DNA of 32,200 bases from Gammaproteobacteria bacterium (GTDB lineage: Bacteria; Pseudomonadota; Gammaproteobacteria; Xanthomonadales; SZUA-36). Of this stretch, positions 8,239 to 16,318 are shown in pieces. Each line of letters opens with the position of its first letter. Within the stretch, counting starts at the first letter, position 1. The stretch is taken from the NCBI GenBank assembly GCA_030431095.1, contig JAUIJU010000030.1, forward strand, positions 1 through 32,200, written 5' to 3'. The notes beneath the pieces are model-generated. The model did not search any database. It was not told where the DNA came from and worked only from the letters and a program-made list of their open reading frames with translations. Both the position numbers and the translations under genes were made by a program.

Positions 8239-8859
8239 ATGAATCCGCTTGAACCGCGTGGCCGGGACACCGATATTGAGGGCATGAGCGATCGTTTTCA
8301 CATCGACGGTTACCTGGACAACCAGATGCTGGTGGCCATGCCGGGCATGCTCGACCCCAATTTTTCGCGCAGTGTCACCCTGTTGTGCCAGCACACCAGC
8401 GAAGGCGCGATCGGCATCACCATCAACCGGGAATCCAGTTTCACGCTGGGCGAGATTTTCGACCAATTGGAACTCGAGTGCGACGAAGAGGCCCTGCGCA
8501 ACCAATTGGTACTGGAGGGCGGTCCGGTGAATCCCGACCGCGGCTTTGTGCTACACACCCCGGTGGAAGGCTTCGAGTCCAGCCTGGACCTGGCGGCCGA
8601 TATCATGGTCACCACCTCGCGCGACGTGCTGGCGGCCATCGCCGAGGGCAAAGGGCCGGAGCAGTACCTGGTGGCGCTGGGGTATGCCGGCTGGGGTGAC
8701 GGGCAGTTGGAAGACGAAATGCGGCAGAACGCCTGGCTGTCGGTGCCGACCGATCGTGCGATCGTGTTCGACGCGCCGTTTGCCGACCGCTGGAACCGCG
8801 CCGTCGCCAATCTGGGCATCGACATCAGCAACCTGCACGACGTGGGCGGTCGCGCCTGA
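8239..8859 (+). CDS. yqgE: YqgE/AlgH family protein (DUF179)
   Basis: A conserved single-domain protein recognised by NQMLVAMPGMLDPNFSRSV, the GAIGITINRESS segment, LEGGPVNPDRGFVLH and GYAGWGDGQLEDEM. The molecular role of the family is unsettled; AlgH was linked to alginate regulation in Pseudomonas. Two starts are possible: the ATG at 8239 (206 residues) and an internal ATG at 8284 (191 residues). The latter is nearer the usual family length and has GAGGG just before it, though very close. It sits directly before ruvX with a five-base gap, a widely kept arrangement. Confidence 0.9.
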   Translation: MNPLEPRGRDTDIEGMSDRFHIDGYLDNQMLVAMPGMLDPNFSRSVTLLCQHTSEGAIGITINRESSFTLGEIFDQLELECDEEALRNQLVLEGGPVNPDRGFVLHTPVEGFESSLDLAADIMVTTSRDVLAAIAEGKGPEQYLVALGYAGWGDGQLEDEMRQNAWLSVPTDRAIVFDAPFADRWNRAVANLGIDISNLHDVGGRA

Positions 8860-8864
8860 GCGCC

Positions 8865-9326
8865 GTGACAGGCGCTGAACCCCCGCTCCGCCCCCAGGGT
8901 ACCTGGCTGGGTTTCGATTACGGCCAGCGGCGCATCGGCGTCGCGGTGGGACAAACCGCCACCGGCACCGCCGGACCACTCGACGTGGTCCGCAACACGA
9001 AGGCCGGGCCGGACTGGGACCACCTGCAACGCCTGTTGGCCGAGTGGAGGCCGGCCGGACTGGTGGTGGGACTTCCCCTTGGCCCCGCAGGCGAATCGAC
9101 GCTGATGTCGGGGCGTGCCCGGGCATTCGGCAAGCGGCTTAAGGCGGCGTCCGGTCTGCCGGTCACCTGGTTCGACGAGCGCCTCAGTTCGCAGGCCGCG
9201 GAGCGGTCTTTCGCCGCGGCCCGCGCCGGCGGCGCGGCCCGGCGCAAGGATGCGGCCAGGCTGGACGCGGTGGCCGCCGCCATCATCCTCGGGAACTGGC
9301 TACAATCCCTGCCCCATGAACCCTGA
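8865..9326 (+). CDS. ruvX: YqgF/RuvX family RNase H-fold nuclease
   Basis: A 153-residue protein with the RNase H-fold signature WLGFDYGQRRIGVAVG near residues 14-29, VVGLPLGPAGE in the middle, WFDERLSSQAAE, and a C-terminal KDAARLDAVAAAIIL carrying the last acidic residue. Family members are proposed to process the 5' end of pre-16S rRNA. The start is GTG at 8865, six bases after the yqgE stop. Its 3' end overlaps the start of pyrB by 11 bases, so the two are probably coupled in translation. The N-terminus is about ten residues longer than in E. coli. Confidence 0.9.
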   Translation: MTGAEPPLRPQGTWLGFDYGQRRIGVAVGQTATGTAGPLDVVRNTKAGPDWDHLQRLLAEWRPAGLVVGLPLGPAGESTLMSGRARAFGKRLKAASGLPVTWFDERLSSQAAERSFAAARAGGAARRKDAARLDAVAAAIILGNWLQSLPHEP

Positions 9327-10233
9327 TACCGCCCACCTGCTGGATATCGAGTCTCGTTCCGACGCGTTTCACCGACGCGTGCTGGACCTGGCCGCGGAAC
9401 TGCGCGAAGACGCCGTCCCCTGGCGTCAGGCCCGCGCCGGCCGGTTGCTGGTCAACCTGTTTTACGAGCCCAGTACGCGGACCCGCGTGTCGTTCGAGAT
9501 CGCGGCCCTGCGCCTGGGTATGCGCGTGGTGAACATCGCCGCCGCCGACAGTTCGGTGAAGAAAGGCGAAACCCTGATGGACACGTTCAACACCCTGCAG
9601 GCCATGTCGCCCGACGTGGTGGTGGTTCGCCACCCGGACAATGGCGCCCTGGCGCCGCTGGCCGAAGCGGCCTGGCCGGGCGTTCACCTGGTCAACGCCG
9701 GTGACGGCAGCCGGGCGCACCCCACGCAGGCCCTGTTGGATGCGCTGACCATGCGCAGCCATTTCGAGCGGCTCGACGCGCTGCGCGTCGTGGTGGCGGG
9801 AGATCTGCACCACTCCCGCGTGACCCGGTCAGGCGTCGCGCTGATGAAGAAACTGGGGGTCGGCGAGATCCGCTTGTGCGCACCGTCCGGCCTCGAGGCG
9901 GGGCCCAGGGTGTCAGAGGGAACGCGGGGTTTCGATTCCCTGGACGAGGCCCTGGACGGGGCGGACGTGGTCATGATGCTGCGCATACAGCACGAACGCC
10001 TGGCGGGCATGGCCGTGCCCGACGGCGAGAGCTACCATCGGCGCTGGGGACTGACCACGGAACGGTTGAAGCGCGCCGCTCCCGGCTGCATCGTGATGCA
10101 CCCTGGCCCGATGAACCGGGGCGTGGAGATCGCCTCCGAGGTGGCCGATGGTCCGCAGTCGGTGATTCTCGAACAGGTCGCCAACGGTGTGCTCACGCGC
10201 ATGGCCGTGATCCACACGCTGCTCGACGACTGA
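9316..10233 (+). CDS. pyrB: Aspartate carbamoyltransferase, catalytic chain
   Basis: Catalyses carbamoyl phosphate plus aspartate to carbamoyl aspartate, the committed step of pyrimidine synthesis. The 305-residue protein has the carbamoyl-phosphate loop FYEPSTRTRVSFE (about 49-61), the SSVKKGE loop (79-85), HPTQALLD (135-142), MLRIQHER (221-228) and HPGPMNRG (262-269). These cover the active site of the family. The ATG at 9316 lies inside the end of ruvX. A TACAAT hexamer ends nine bases before this ATG. The usual Pseudomonas partner, an inactive dihydroorotase (pyrC-like), does not follow; the next gene is on the other strand only seven bases away. Confidence 0.94.
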   Translation: MNPDTAHLLDIESRSDAFHRRVLDLAAELREDAVPWRQARAGRLLVNLFYEPSTRTRVSFEIAALRLGMRVVNIAAADSSVKKGETLMDTFNTLQAMSPDVVVVRHPDNGALAPLAEAAWPGVHLVNAGDGSRAHPTQALLDALTMRSHFERLDALRVVVAGDLHHSRVTRSGVALMKKLGVGEIRLCAPSGLEAGPRVSEGTRGFDSLDEALDGADVVMMLRIQHERLAGMAVPDGESYHRRWGLTTERLKRAAPGCIVMHPGPMNRGVEIASEVADGPQSVILEQVANGVLTRMAVIHTLLDD

Positions 10234-10240
10234 GTCCGGG

Positions 10241-10660
10241 TTACCAGCTGCCCTGGTTGGGCATGGAAGCCCAGGGTTCGGCAGGCGGCAGGGGATCGCC
10301 CTTCTGCAATAGTTCGATGCTGATGCCGTCCGGCGAGCGCACGAATGCCATGTGACCGTCCCGCGGCGGCCGGTTGATGGTCACGCCTGCATCCGCCAGG
10401 TGCTGGCACTTGGCGTAAATGTCGTCCACCGCGTAGGCCAGGTGGCCGAAGTTCCGCCCGCCTTCGTAGTCCTCAGGATCCCAGTTCCAGGTCAGTTCCA
10501 CCTGTGCATCCGGATCGCCGGGCGCGGCGAGAAAAACCAGCGTGAATCGGCCGCCCTCGAAGTCCTTGCGACGAAGTTCCTCCAGTCCGAGTTGCTCGCA
10601 GTAGAATTCGAGCGAGGCGTCAAGGTCGCTGACGCGCACCATGGTGTGCAGGTATTTCAT
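10241..10660 (-). CDS. gloA: Lactoylglutathione lyase (glyoxalase I)
   Basis: Converts the methylglyoxal-glutathione adduct to S-lactoylglutathione. The 139-residue, single-module form matches the bacterial short type. The metal ligands expected from E. coli GlxI are all visible: H5 (MKYLH), E55 (DAQVELTWNW), H73 (FGHLAY) and E116 (SIELLQ). The N-terminus LHTMVRVSDLDASLEFY is characteristic. AGGGA lies about ten bases before the ATG. It uses glutathione, whose synthetase gene gshB is nearby, though in a separate transcription unit. It is convergent with pyrB (7-bp gap). Confidence 0.93.
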   Translation of the reverse strand: MKYLHTMVRVSDLDASLEFYCEQLGLEELRRKDFEGGRFTLVFLAAPGDPDAQVELTWNWDPEDYEGGRNFGHLAYAVDDIYAKCQHLADAGVTINRPPRDGHMAFVRSPDGISIELLQKGDPLPPAEPWASMPNQGSW

Positions 10661-10711
10661 GCGGTGGTTTCCCTGTAGTCTGGTGTCAGTGAACGAATCT
10701 GGTTGCGAACC

Positions 10712-11107
10712 ATGAGCGAGTCAAGCGGAAGTCGACGGGTGGCGCTGGTCCGTGCGTCGCTGATCTTCCAGTTGAAGCTGCTGGCCGACGGCCTGCGCGA
10801 TTTCTTCCTGGTGCCCGTGGCTGCCGTCGCCACCCTCGTTGGCCTGGTCCGCAGCGGGGAAGACCCCGAGCGTGAATTCGACCAGGTGCTGGAAGTGGGT
10901 CGCGCCACCGAACGCTGGATCAACCTGTTTGGCAGCCACGAACCCATTCCAGAGGCCGGGCAGGCAGGGAACATCGACCAGCTGGTCACGCGGGCGGAAC
11001 GCATGCTGCAGGAGCAGGTCCGGCGCGGCGACGTGTCGGAAAGCGCCGCCGCGGCGCTGGCAAAGTCCCTCGATGCCCTGCATCGACGCCTGGGCCGGGC
11101 GCCCTAG
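10712..11107 (+). CDS. Conserved hypothetical protein with one hydrophobic segment
   Basis: A 131-residue protein that I do not recognise by function. The ATG at 10712 is chosen over a TTG nine bases upstream. An amphipathic N-terminal stretch (VALVRASLIFQLKLLADGL) leads into a hydrophobic segment at about residues 31-48 (DFFLVPVAAVATLVGLV), then a charged helical region and a C-terminal helix rich in Ala, Arg and Leu. It could be a peripheral or single-pass inner-membrane protein. It is divergent from gloA (51-bp gap) and its stop overlaps the 3' end of the CBS-domain gene by four bases. Coding is supported by base use and by the clean fit between its neighbours. Confidence 0.7.
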   Translation: MSESSGSRRVALVRASLIFQLKLLADGLRDFFLVPVAAVATLVGLVRSGEDPEREFDQVLEVGRATERWINLFGSHEPIPEAGQAGNIDQLVTRAERMLQEQVRRGDVSESAAAALAKSLDALHRRLGRAP

Positions 11108-11538
11108 TAGGAACCGGCGATGTACTGGCTGAGCTGGTCGATTTCCGACTGCTTGTCCTCGACCAGGCTCTTGACCAGGTCGCCGATGGAGACGATGCCC
11201 AGCAGCTTGTCACCATCCACCACCGGGAGGTGACGGCAGCGACAATTGGTCATGACTTCCATGCAATGGGCCACGGAATCGTCCGGCTTGGCCGAAATCA
11301 CCGGTGAAGTCATCACCTCCTTGACCTGCGTGTTCTGCGATGAGCGCGATTTGAGGGCGATTTTCTGCAGGTAGTCTCGTTCGGTGAATATACCCGCGAT
11401 GGTGTCATGCCGCTTGACCAGCACTGCGCCGATGTTCACGTCCGCCATCAGGCCGATGGCATCGAGCACAGTCTCGTTCTGGTCGACACAAAGCACCATA
11501 CCGCCTTTCTGTTCAATGATCTCGGATACCGGTTTCAT
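11104..11538 (-). CDS. Protein of two CBS domains
   Basis: A 144-residue protein made almost wholly of a CBS pair. The first CBS domain spans about residues 8-65 (ETVLDAIGLMADVNIGAVLV, then IAGIFTERDYLQKI). The second spans about 74-130 (VMTSPVISAKPDDSVAHCMEV, then HLPVVDGDKLLGIVSIGDLV). The FTERDY and SIGDLVK endings are the usual CBS strand-helix motifs. CBS pairs bind adenosine nucleotides or SAM-like ligands and regulate a partner; the partner is not evident here. The last 18 residues form a charged helix. It is convergent with the small hypothetical gene at 10712. Confidence 0.88.
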   Translation of the reverse strand: MKPVSEIIEQKGGMVLCVDQNETVLDAIGLMADVNIGAVLVKRHDTIAGIFTERDYLQKIALKSRSSQNTQVKEVMTSPVISAKPDDSVAHCMEVMTNCRCRHLPVVDGDKLLGIVSIGDLVKSLVEDKQSEIDQLSQYIAGSY

Positions 11539-11686
11539 GGGGCTGCCATCGTGTCGCTGTGCGGCGCGGCCGGAAAGCCGTCGCCGTTACTAAAGGTCGC
11601 CACCTTCACCAAGTCTAGACGGCGACCCGCGGAATTCAACGCGGGCCGTTCTCATTGAGATGAACGGTGGCGGCCTGCCCGGTGAA

Positions 11687-11965
11687 TCAGACTTCGTCGT
11701 CGCGCGACACGACGGTGTATTCGCCTTCGATGGCGTCCTTGGGTGCGGGCGATTCGCGACCGGCCGCCTGGCCCTCCCGCATGGCGCGGCGCAGGTGCCG
11801 CGTGCGAAACCAGAACCAGGCGCCGCCGACGAGGCCAACGCCGAGCATGACCAGGAAGGCCACGATGCCCACCATGAAGGCGCCGACCAGCAGCACGGCG
11901 CCCACCACGGCCGCGAGGGCGCGGGCCAGGGGACTTTGCGGTGGTCGGCTGAGATAGACTGGCAT
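11687..11965 (-). CDS. Small inner-membrane protein of unknown function
   Basis: A 92-residue protein. A hydrophobic region from about residue 14 to 53 (ALAAVVGAVLLVGAFMVGI, then GVGLVGGAWFWF) could form two close transmembrane helices or a hairpin. A positive stretch (RTRHLRRAMREG) follows, then an acidic tail. By the positive-inside rule the tail should be cytoplasmic. I recognise no named family. The 148 bases between this gene and the CBS gene show no other coding sequence. Overlapping frames on both strands are longer but have odd composition. Confidence 0.6.
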   Translation of the reverse strand: MPVYLSRPPQSPLARALAAVVGAVLLVGAFMVGIVAFLVMLGVGLVGGAWFWFRTRHLRRAMREGQAAGRESPAPKDAIEGEYTVVSRDDEV

Positions 11966-12085
11966 GACAGGATTCCGGGAGGCTCAGGGCAGACATGGGG
12001 CCGGGCAGACTGCAGGGCAATGAGTCGGGATGGGTGAGCGCCACGAGGCAGGGGCCATCGCCCCCAGGGTGACGAGCGAGAAAGG

Positions 12086-12424
12086 ATGAAAAAACTGTGC
12101 GCAGTCGATGAACTCGCGGAGGGTTCGGCGAAGGCCTTCGACACCCCGGGTGGCGGCATCGTGCTGCTGCTGACGGTCGAAGGACCGCGCGCGTGGCGCA
12201 ACGTCTGCCCGCACCAGGGCCGCTCGCTGGATTTCGCCCCGGGCGAATTCCTGTTCACGCCGACAGGTCTGCTGGTGTGTCCGCACCATGGCGCCTGCTT
12301 CGAACCCGGCAGCGGTGCGTGCACCGACGGGCCCTGTCAGGGCAGCGCCCTGACGGCGGTCCCGGTCACCGTGAAAGACGGCCACGTGTGGCTCGCGCCG
12401 CAGGACGGCGCCGACAGGCGCTAG
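12086..12424 (+). CDS. Rieske [2Fe-2S] ferredoxin-like protein
   Basis: A 112-residue stand-alone Rieske domain. The cluster ligands are C41 and H43 in NVCPHQGRSLDF and C65 and H68 in LLVCPHHGACFE, the pattern C-x-H and C-x2-H. The GACTDGPCQG segment has two further cysteines. There is no signal peptide or membrane helix, so it should be a soluble cytoplasmic electron carrier of the dioxygenase-ferredoxin or NirD-like kind. No oxygenase or reductase gene is nearby. The ATG is preceded by GAGAAAGG, which is close. Its 3' end overlaps the end of the convergent transporter gene by four bases. Confidence 0.88.
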   Translation: MKKLCAVDELAEGSAKAFDTPGGGIVLLLTVEGPRAWRNVCPHQGRSLDFAPGEFLFTPTGLLVCPHHGACFEPGSGACTDGPCQGSALTAVPVTVKDGHVWLAPQDGADRR

Positions 12425-14259
12425 AACAGCAGGTTCACCACGGTCAGCATGACCACCAGGAAGATCACCGACATACCGGTGCCGGCGCGTACGAAATCGC
12501 TGACCTTGTAACCCCCGGGGCCCATGATCAGGGCATTGACCTGGTGCGTGGGCAGGATGAAGGCGTTGGACGTGCTCAGCGCGATGATCAGCGCGTACAT
12601 CATCGGGTTGGCCCCGGTCGCCAGGGCGATGCTGATCGCGATGGGCACCAGGATGGTGGTCGCGCCCACGTTGGACATGACCAGCGAGAACACGGTGGCC
12701 AGCAGGGCCAGCATGATCTGGATGGCCAGGTCGGGCATGTTGCCCAGCAGGGCCAGGGCTTCCTGCGCGATCCAGGCTGCCGTGCCGGTGCGCTCCATGG
12801 CATGACCCAGCGGGATCAGGCTGGCGACCAGGAACACGGTTTTCCAGCTGACGGCGCCGTAGGCCTCGTCCATGCTGATCACGCCGGTCAGGATCATGCC
12901 CAGGGCGCCGGCCAGCAGGCAGATCGCCAGGCGAAAATCGGAAAACACGATCATGCCCATGGACAGCGCGAAGAAGGCCAGGGCGAGCCCCACTTTCTGC
13001 GGTCGCTGCTCTTCCTTGGGAATGTCCGTGGCAACGATGAAATCCTTTTCGCGCTGAACCGCCGACAGGTCGCGCCACGTGCTGTGGCTGACCAGGCAAT
13101 CACCCACTTCCATGATCTGTTCGCGCACCTCCTCGGCGATGATCTCGCCACGGCGGTTGATGGCCAGCACGCTGATGCCGTAGCGCTTGCGCAGGCGCGC
13201 TTCGCCAATGCTCTGGCCAATCAGCCGGGAACCGGGCGGTATGACCACTTCCGAGATGCCGGCCCGGCTGGGATTGAACAGGCCGCCGAAGGTGCGCAGG
13301 CTGGGGTTGACCCGGCACTGGTTGTCCAGCGCGAACTGCCCGACCTGCGCGCGGCGGCCCATGACACCCAGGATCGTTCCGACCCAGATCATCTCGTCGG
13401 ACGGCGGCGCCATGCGGGGTTCCTCGGTGTTGCGGATGCCCAGCAGCCGGGGCGCGCCGGGCAGTTGCTCCGCCTCGCCGACCGTCATGCCGACCATGGG
13501 ACTGTCGACGGTCACCACCAGCTCGTAAACGTCGCCTTCGATGCCGTACTCGTCGGCGAAGTAGGTCTTGGTGCGCGCCGGCGCGCCGTGGCGCTTGAGT
13601 CGGCGCGTGGGCAGCAACCAGCGGCCCAGCAGCAGGAAGTAGAGAATGCCCGATGCCAGCAGCGCCAGGCCGATGGGCGTGACGTCGAACAGCTCGAAGC
13701 TGCCCATCGCGGCCGCGCCCGGCGGCAGCGACTCGTTGGACGTCTGGATCAGGTCGTTGAGCAGGATCAGCGGCGAGGAGCCCACCATGGTCAGCGTGCC
13801 GCCCATGATGGCGCAGAAGCCCATTGGCATGAGCAGCTTGGACAGGGGGATCTCCGTACGCGTGGAGATTTTCGACACCACGGGCAGGAACAGGGCGGTG
13901 GCCCCCACGTTCTGCATGATGCCGGAGATGCCCCCGACGATGCCCGAGGTCAGGGGAATGATCCTGCGCGCCGTGTTGCCACCCACCTTCAGGATCCAGG
14001 CCGCCACCACGGTCATGACCCCGGTGCGGTCCAGGCCGGCGCCAAGAATCATCACGGCGATGATGGAGATCACCGCATTGGAAGCGAAGCCGTCAAACAG
14101 CTCGGCTGCCGGCACCAGGCCCAGCAGGCCGAGAATGACCATGACGGTGACGGCCACGATGTCCACGCGCAGCACTTCGAACACGAACAGGGCGATGGTG
14201 ATCACCAGCACGGTGAGCACCAGGGTCATGTCCAACGTCAGCGTGAGGCCACTTTCCAT
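12421..14259 (-). CDS. SLC13-family anion permease with two TrkA-C domains
   Basis: A 612-residue membrane transporter. The N-terminal half has about five hydrophobic segments (from LVLTVLVITIALFVFEVL). A cytoplasmic middle region (about 200-400) holds two TrkA-C/RCK-C repeats, seen in DSPMVGMTVGEAEQLPGAPR and VIPPGSRLIGQSIGEARLRKRYG. The C-terminal half is again hydrophobic, including LSTSNAFILPTHQVNALIMG, a typical DASS/ArsB-fold motif. Such proteins are often annotated as sulfate, citrate or dicarboxylate permeases; the substrate cannot be told from sequence. I chose the ATG at 14259, where the hydrophobic N-terminus begins. The frame stays open upstream to 14403, but that part lies over trmB. 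It is 37 bases downstream of trmB on the same strand. Confidence 0.88.
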   Translation of the reverse strand: MESGLTLTLDMTLVLTVLVITIALFVFEVLRVDIVAVTVMVILGLLGLVPAAELFDGFASNAVISIIAVMILGAGLDRTGVMTVVAAWILKVGGNTARRIIPLTSGIVGGISGIMQNVGATALFLPVVSKISTRTEIPLSKLLMPMGFCAIMGGTLTMVGSSPLILLNDLIQTSNESLPPGAAAMGSFELFDVTPIGLALLASGILYFLLLGRWLLPTRRLKRHGAPARTKTYFADEYGIEGDVYELVVTVDSPMVGMTVGEAEQLPGAPRLLGIRNTEEPRMAPPSDEMIWVGTILGVMGRRAQVGQFALDNQCRVNPSLRTFGGLFNPSRAGISEVVIPPGSRLIGQSIGEARLRKRYGISVLAINRRGEIIAEEVREQIMEVGDCLVSHSTWRDLSAVQREKDFIVATDIPKEEQRPQKVGLALAFFALSMGMIVFSDFRLAICLLAGALGMILTGVISMDEAYGAVSWKTVFLVASLIPLGHAMERTGTAAWIAQEALALLGNMPDLAIQIMLALLATVFSLVMSNVGATTILVPIAISIALATGANPMMYALIIALSTSNAFILPTHQVNALIMGPGGYKVSDFVRAGTGMSVIFLVVMLTVVNLLF

Positions 14260-14296
14260 GCGGTGGCTCCCGGTCCCCCTTTCGGCTGTGTCTATC

Positions 14297-14995
14297 CTAC
14301 CCCACGCGCTCGAACAGCAGGTCGCGCGTTTCGTGGCCGAGACGGTCGCCACGCGCTTCGTACTTGGTGCCCGGCCGCCACGCGGGGCGTTCCACCCAGT
14401 CACCGCCGGGTGAGCGGTTGGTCAGGCCCTCGGTGGCGTCCAGCACTTCGAGCATGTGTTCGGCGTAGGGCACCCAGTCGGTGGCCAGGTGCAGCAGGCC
14501 GCCCGGCGCCAGCTTGCGGGTCAGCAGGGCGACGAAATCGGACTGAACCAGGCGCCGCTTGTGGTGGCGCTTCTTGTGCCAGGGGTCGGGGAAATAGATC
14601 CGTACCTCGTCCACGGCGCCGTCGGCCAGTCGCGTGGTGAGAAAGGGCACGGCGTCGCCCAGGAATACGCGCACGTTTTCCAGGCCCTCACGCTCCAGCG
14701 CCATCAGCAACCGTCCGACCCCGGGCGGATGCACCTCGACGGCGATGAAATTGCGCTCCGCTTCGTCGCGGGCCATGCGCCAGGTGCTTTCGCCGTTGCC
14801 GAAGCCGATTTCCAGCACGGTGTCACCGGGGCGACCGAACAAGGCTTCGAGATCCAGCGCCGACGCGTCGTCCCCGATGCCCCAGCGTGGATAGAGTTCA
14901 TCCAGAGCGCGTTGCTGGCCCGCGGTCAGGCGCCCGCCGCGAATGACGTAACTGCGGATCGGACGGTGGCGGGGTTCGTTCTGCGGGGTGCCCAT
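14297..14995 (-). CDS. trmB: tRNA (guanine-N7-)-methyltransferase TrmB
   Basis: Makes m7G46 in tRNA using SAM. The 232-residue protein has the SAM-binding motif VLEIGFGNGESTW near residues 60-72, the family signature IYFPDPWHKKRHHKRRLV near 133-150, and GTKYEARGDRLGHE near the C-terminus. The N-terminal RPIRSYVIRGGRLT is also typical. The ATG at 14995 has no Shine-Dalgarno sequence; instead a TACAAT hexamer lies six bases before it (see the separate promoter entry). It is divergent from metK, which makes its methyl donor. Confidence 0.94.
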   Translation of the reverse strand: MGTPQNEPRHRPIRSYVIRGGRLTAGQQRALDELYPRWGIGDDASALDLEALFGRPGDTVLEIGFGNGESTWRMARDEAERNFIAVEVHPPGVGRLLMALEREGLENVRVFLGDAVPFLTTRLADGAVDEVRIYFPDPWHKKRHHKRRLVQSDFVALLTRKLAPGGLLHLATDWVPYAEHMLEVLDATEGLTNRSPGGDWVERPAWRPGTKYEARGDRLGHETRDLLFERVG

Positions 14996-15001
14996 GGCGC
15001 G

Positions 15002-15007
15002 ATTGTA
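15002..15007 (-). promoter_or_regulatory. -10 box of a possible leaderless trmB transcript
   Basis: The minus strand reads TACAAT, then six bases CGCGCC, then the trmB ATG. With normal -10 spacing, transcription would begin at or next to the A of ATG. No Shine-Dalgarno sequence is present and no good -35 box is seen. Confidence 0.4.
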
Positions 15008-15078
15008 GCGTACCGGGAGGTCGCACCACGGGCGTTGCGCGTGACCCGGGGGTGCATCGCAAAGGGGCTTGGTTTATT

Positions 15079-15110
15079 ATATATCTCTTAATCCCAATAA
15101 AGAGATATAT
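15079..15110. promoter_or_regulatory. Long inverted repeat upstream of metK, candidate operator
   Basis: Perfect 11-bp arms ATATATCTCTT (15079-15089) and AAGAGATATAT (15100-15110) flank a 10-base centre. It is strikingly AT-rich in a GC-rich setting, overlaps TATTAT/TATATA promoter-like hexamers, and ends 20 bases before the metK ATG. It is unlike the MetJ box (AGACGTCT). Its ATATC...GATAT symmetry recalls operators of ArsR-type methionine-cycle regulators such as SahR, but that link is from memory and inference. It could also form an RNA hairpin in the metK leader, but there is no trailing U-run. Confidence 0.6.
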
Positions 15111-15130
15111 TCTCTCCCGAGGCCGATTGC

Positions 15131-16294
15131 ATGAGCGAATACCTGTTTACTTCCGAGTCCGTGTCGGAAGGCCACCCGGACAAGGTGGCGGACCAGATTT
15201 CCGACGCCATCCTGGACGAGATCCTGGAAGCGGATCCGGGCGCGCGCGTGGCCTGCGAAACGTTCGTCAAGACCGGCGTGGCGATCGTCGGGGGCGAAAT
15301 CACCACCAGTGCCTGGGTGGACCTGGAGCGACTGATCCGTGACGTGATCGTGGGCATCGGCTACGACTCGTCCGAAGTGGGCTTCGACGGCCACACCTGC
15401 GGCGTGATCAACATCATCGGTAAGCAGTCCGGCGACATCAACCAGGGTGTGGACCGCGAGCGGCCGGAGGACCAGGGCGCGGGCGACCAGGGCCTGATGT
15501 TCGGTTACGCGACCAGCGAAACCGACGTGTTCATGCCGGCGCCCATCCACTATTCGCACGAACTGGTCAAGCGCCAGGCCTGGGTGCGGCGCAATATCGA
15601 CGACGGTCGGAGCTTCCTGCGCCCGGACGCCAAGAGCCAGGTCACCTTCCGCTACGAGGACGGCCGGCCCGTGGGCATCGACGCCGTGGTGCTGTCCACG
15701 CAGCACAGCCCGGAGATCAGCCAGGCGGACCTCGAGCAACTGGTGCAGGAAACGATCATCAAGCCGGTGTTGCCCGCCGAGTGGCTGCGGGGCGAGGTCA
15801 AGTACCACATCAACCCCACCGGCAAGTTCGAGATCGGCGGTCCGGTGGGCGACGCGGGCCTGACCGGCCGCAAGATCATCGTCGACACCTACGGCGGCAT
15901 GGCCCGCCACGGCGGCGGTGCCTTCTCCGGCAAGGACCCGTCCAAGGTGGACCGCTCCGCGGCCTACGCGGCGCGATACGCGGCCAAGAACGTGGTGGCG
16001 GCCGGCCTGGCGGCGCGGTGCGAAATCCAGGTGTCCTACGCCATCGGCGTGGCGGAGCCCACCTCGATCACGGTGGAGACCTTCGGCACGGAAACCGTTC
16101 CGGCCGAACGCATCGAGGCCATCGTGCGCGAGGAATTCGACCTGCGGCCTTACGGGATCATCACCTCGCTGGACCTGCTGAATCCGATTTACCGCCCCCT
16201 GGCCGCCTACGGCCACATGGGCCGCGAAGACCTTGGCGTGAGTTGGGAGCGCACCGACAAGGTCGATGCACTGAGGGACAAGGCCGGCCTCTGA
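15131..16294 (+). CDS. metK: S-adenosylmethionine synthetase
   Basis: Makes SAM from methionine and ATP. The 387-residue protein shows the signatures of the family: [15 protein letters not shown] (12-26, ATP site), [12 protein letters not shown] (116-127), and the P-loop-like [19 protein letters not shown] (261-279), with [13 protein letters not shown] before it. GAGG-like CGAGG lies eight bases before the ATG. It is the first gene of metK-ahcY-metF on the plus strand. The inverted repeat at 15079-15110 probably governs its transcription. A 130-bp spacer with an SAH riboswitch separates it from ahcY. Confidence 0.96.
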   Translation: MSEYLFTSESVSEGHPDKVADQISDAILDEILEADPGARVACETFVKTGVAIVGGEITTSAWVDLERLIRDVIVGIGYDSSEVGFDGHTCGVINIIGKQSGDINQGVDRERPEDQGAGDQGLMFGYATSETDVFMPAPIHYSHELVKRQAWVRRNIDDGRSFLRPDAKSQVTFRYEDGRPVGIDAVVLSTQHSPEISQADLEQLVQETIIKPVLPAEWLRGEVKYHINPTGKFEIGGPVGDAGLTGRKIIVDTYGGMARHGGGAFSGKDPSKVDRSAAYAARYAAKNVVAAGLAARCEIQVSYAIGVAEPTSITVETFGTETVPAERIEAIVREEFDLRPYGIITSLDLLNPIYRPLAAYGHMGREDLGVSWERTDKVDALRDKAGL

Positions 16295-16318
16295 GGCCGC
16301 CGGACGAATTGCGCGGCG

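Noticed and set aside
9301..9306. TACAAT nine bases before the pyrB ATG as another leaderless promoter.
   Set aside because: The distance is nine, not six, it lies inside ruvX coding sequence, and pyrB overlaps ruvX, so coupled translation is the simpler reading.
12193..14640. An 815-codon open frame on the plus strand, opposite the SLC13 transporter and trmB.
   Set aside because: It lies antisense to two clearly recognised genes, has a Gln/His/Gly/Asp-rich composition without any domain, and is explained by strong codon bias in GC-rich DNA.
15079..15110. An intrinsic terminator at the metK palindrome.
   Set aside because: Genes on both sides run away from it, and there is no run of T after the stem on either strand.
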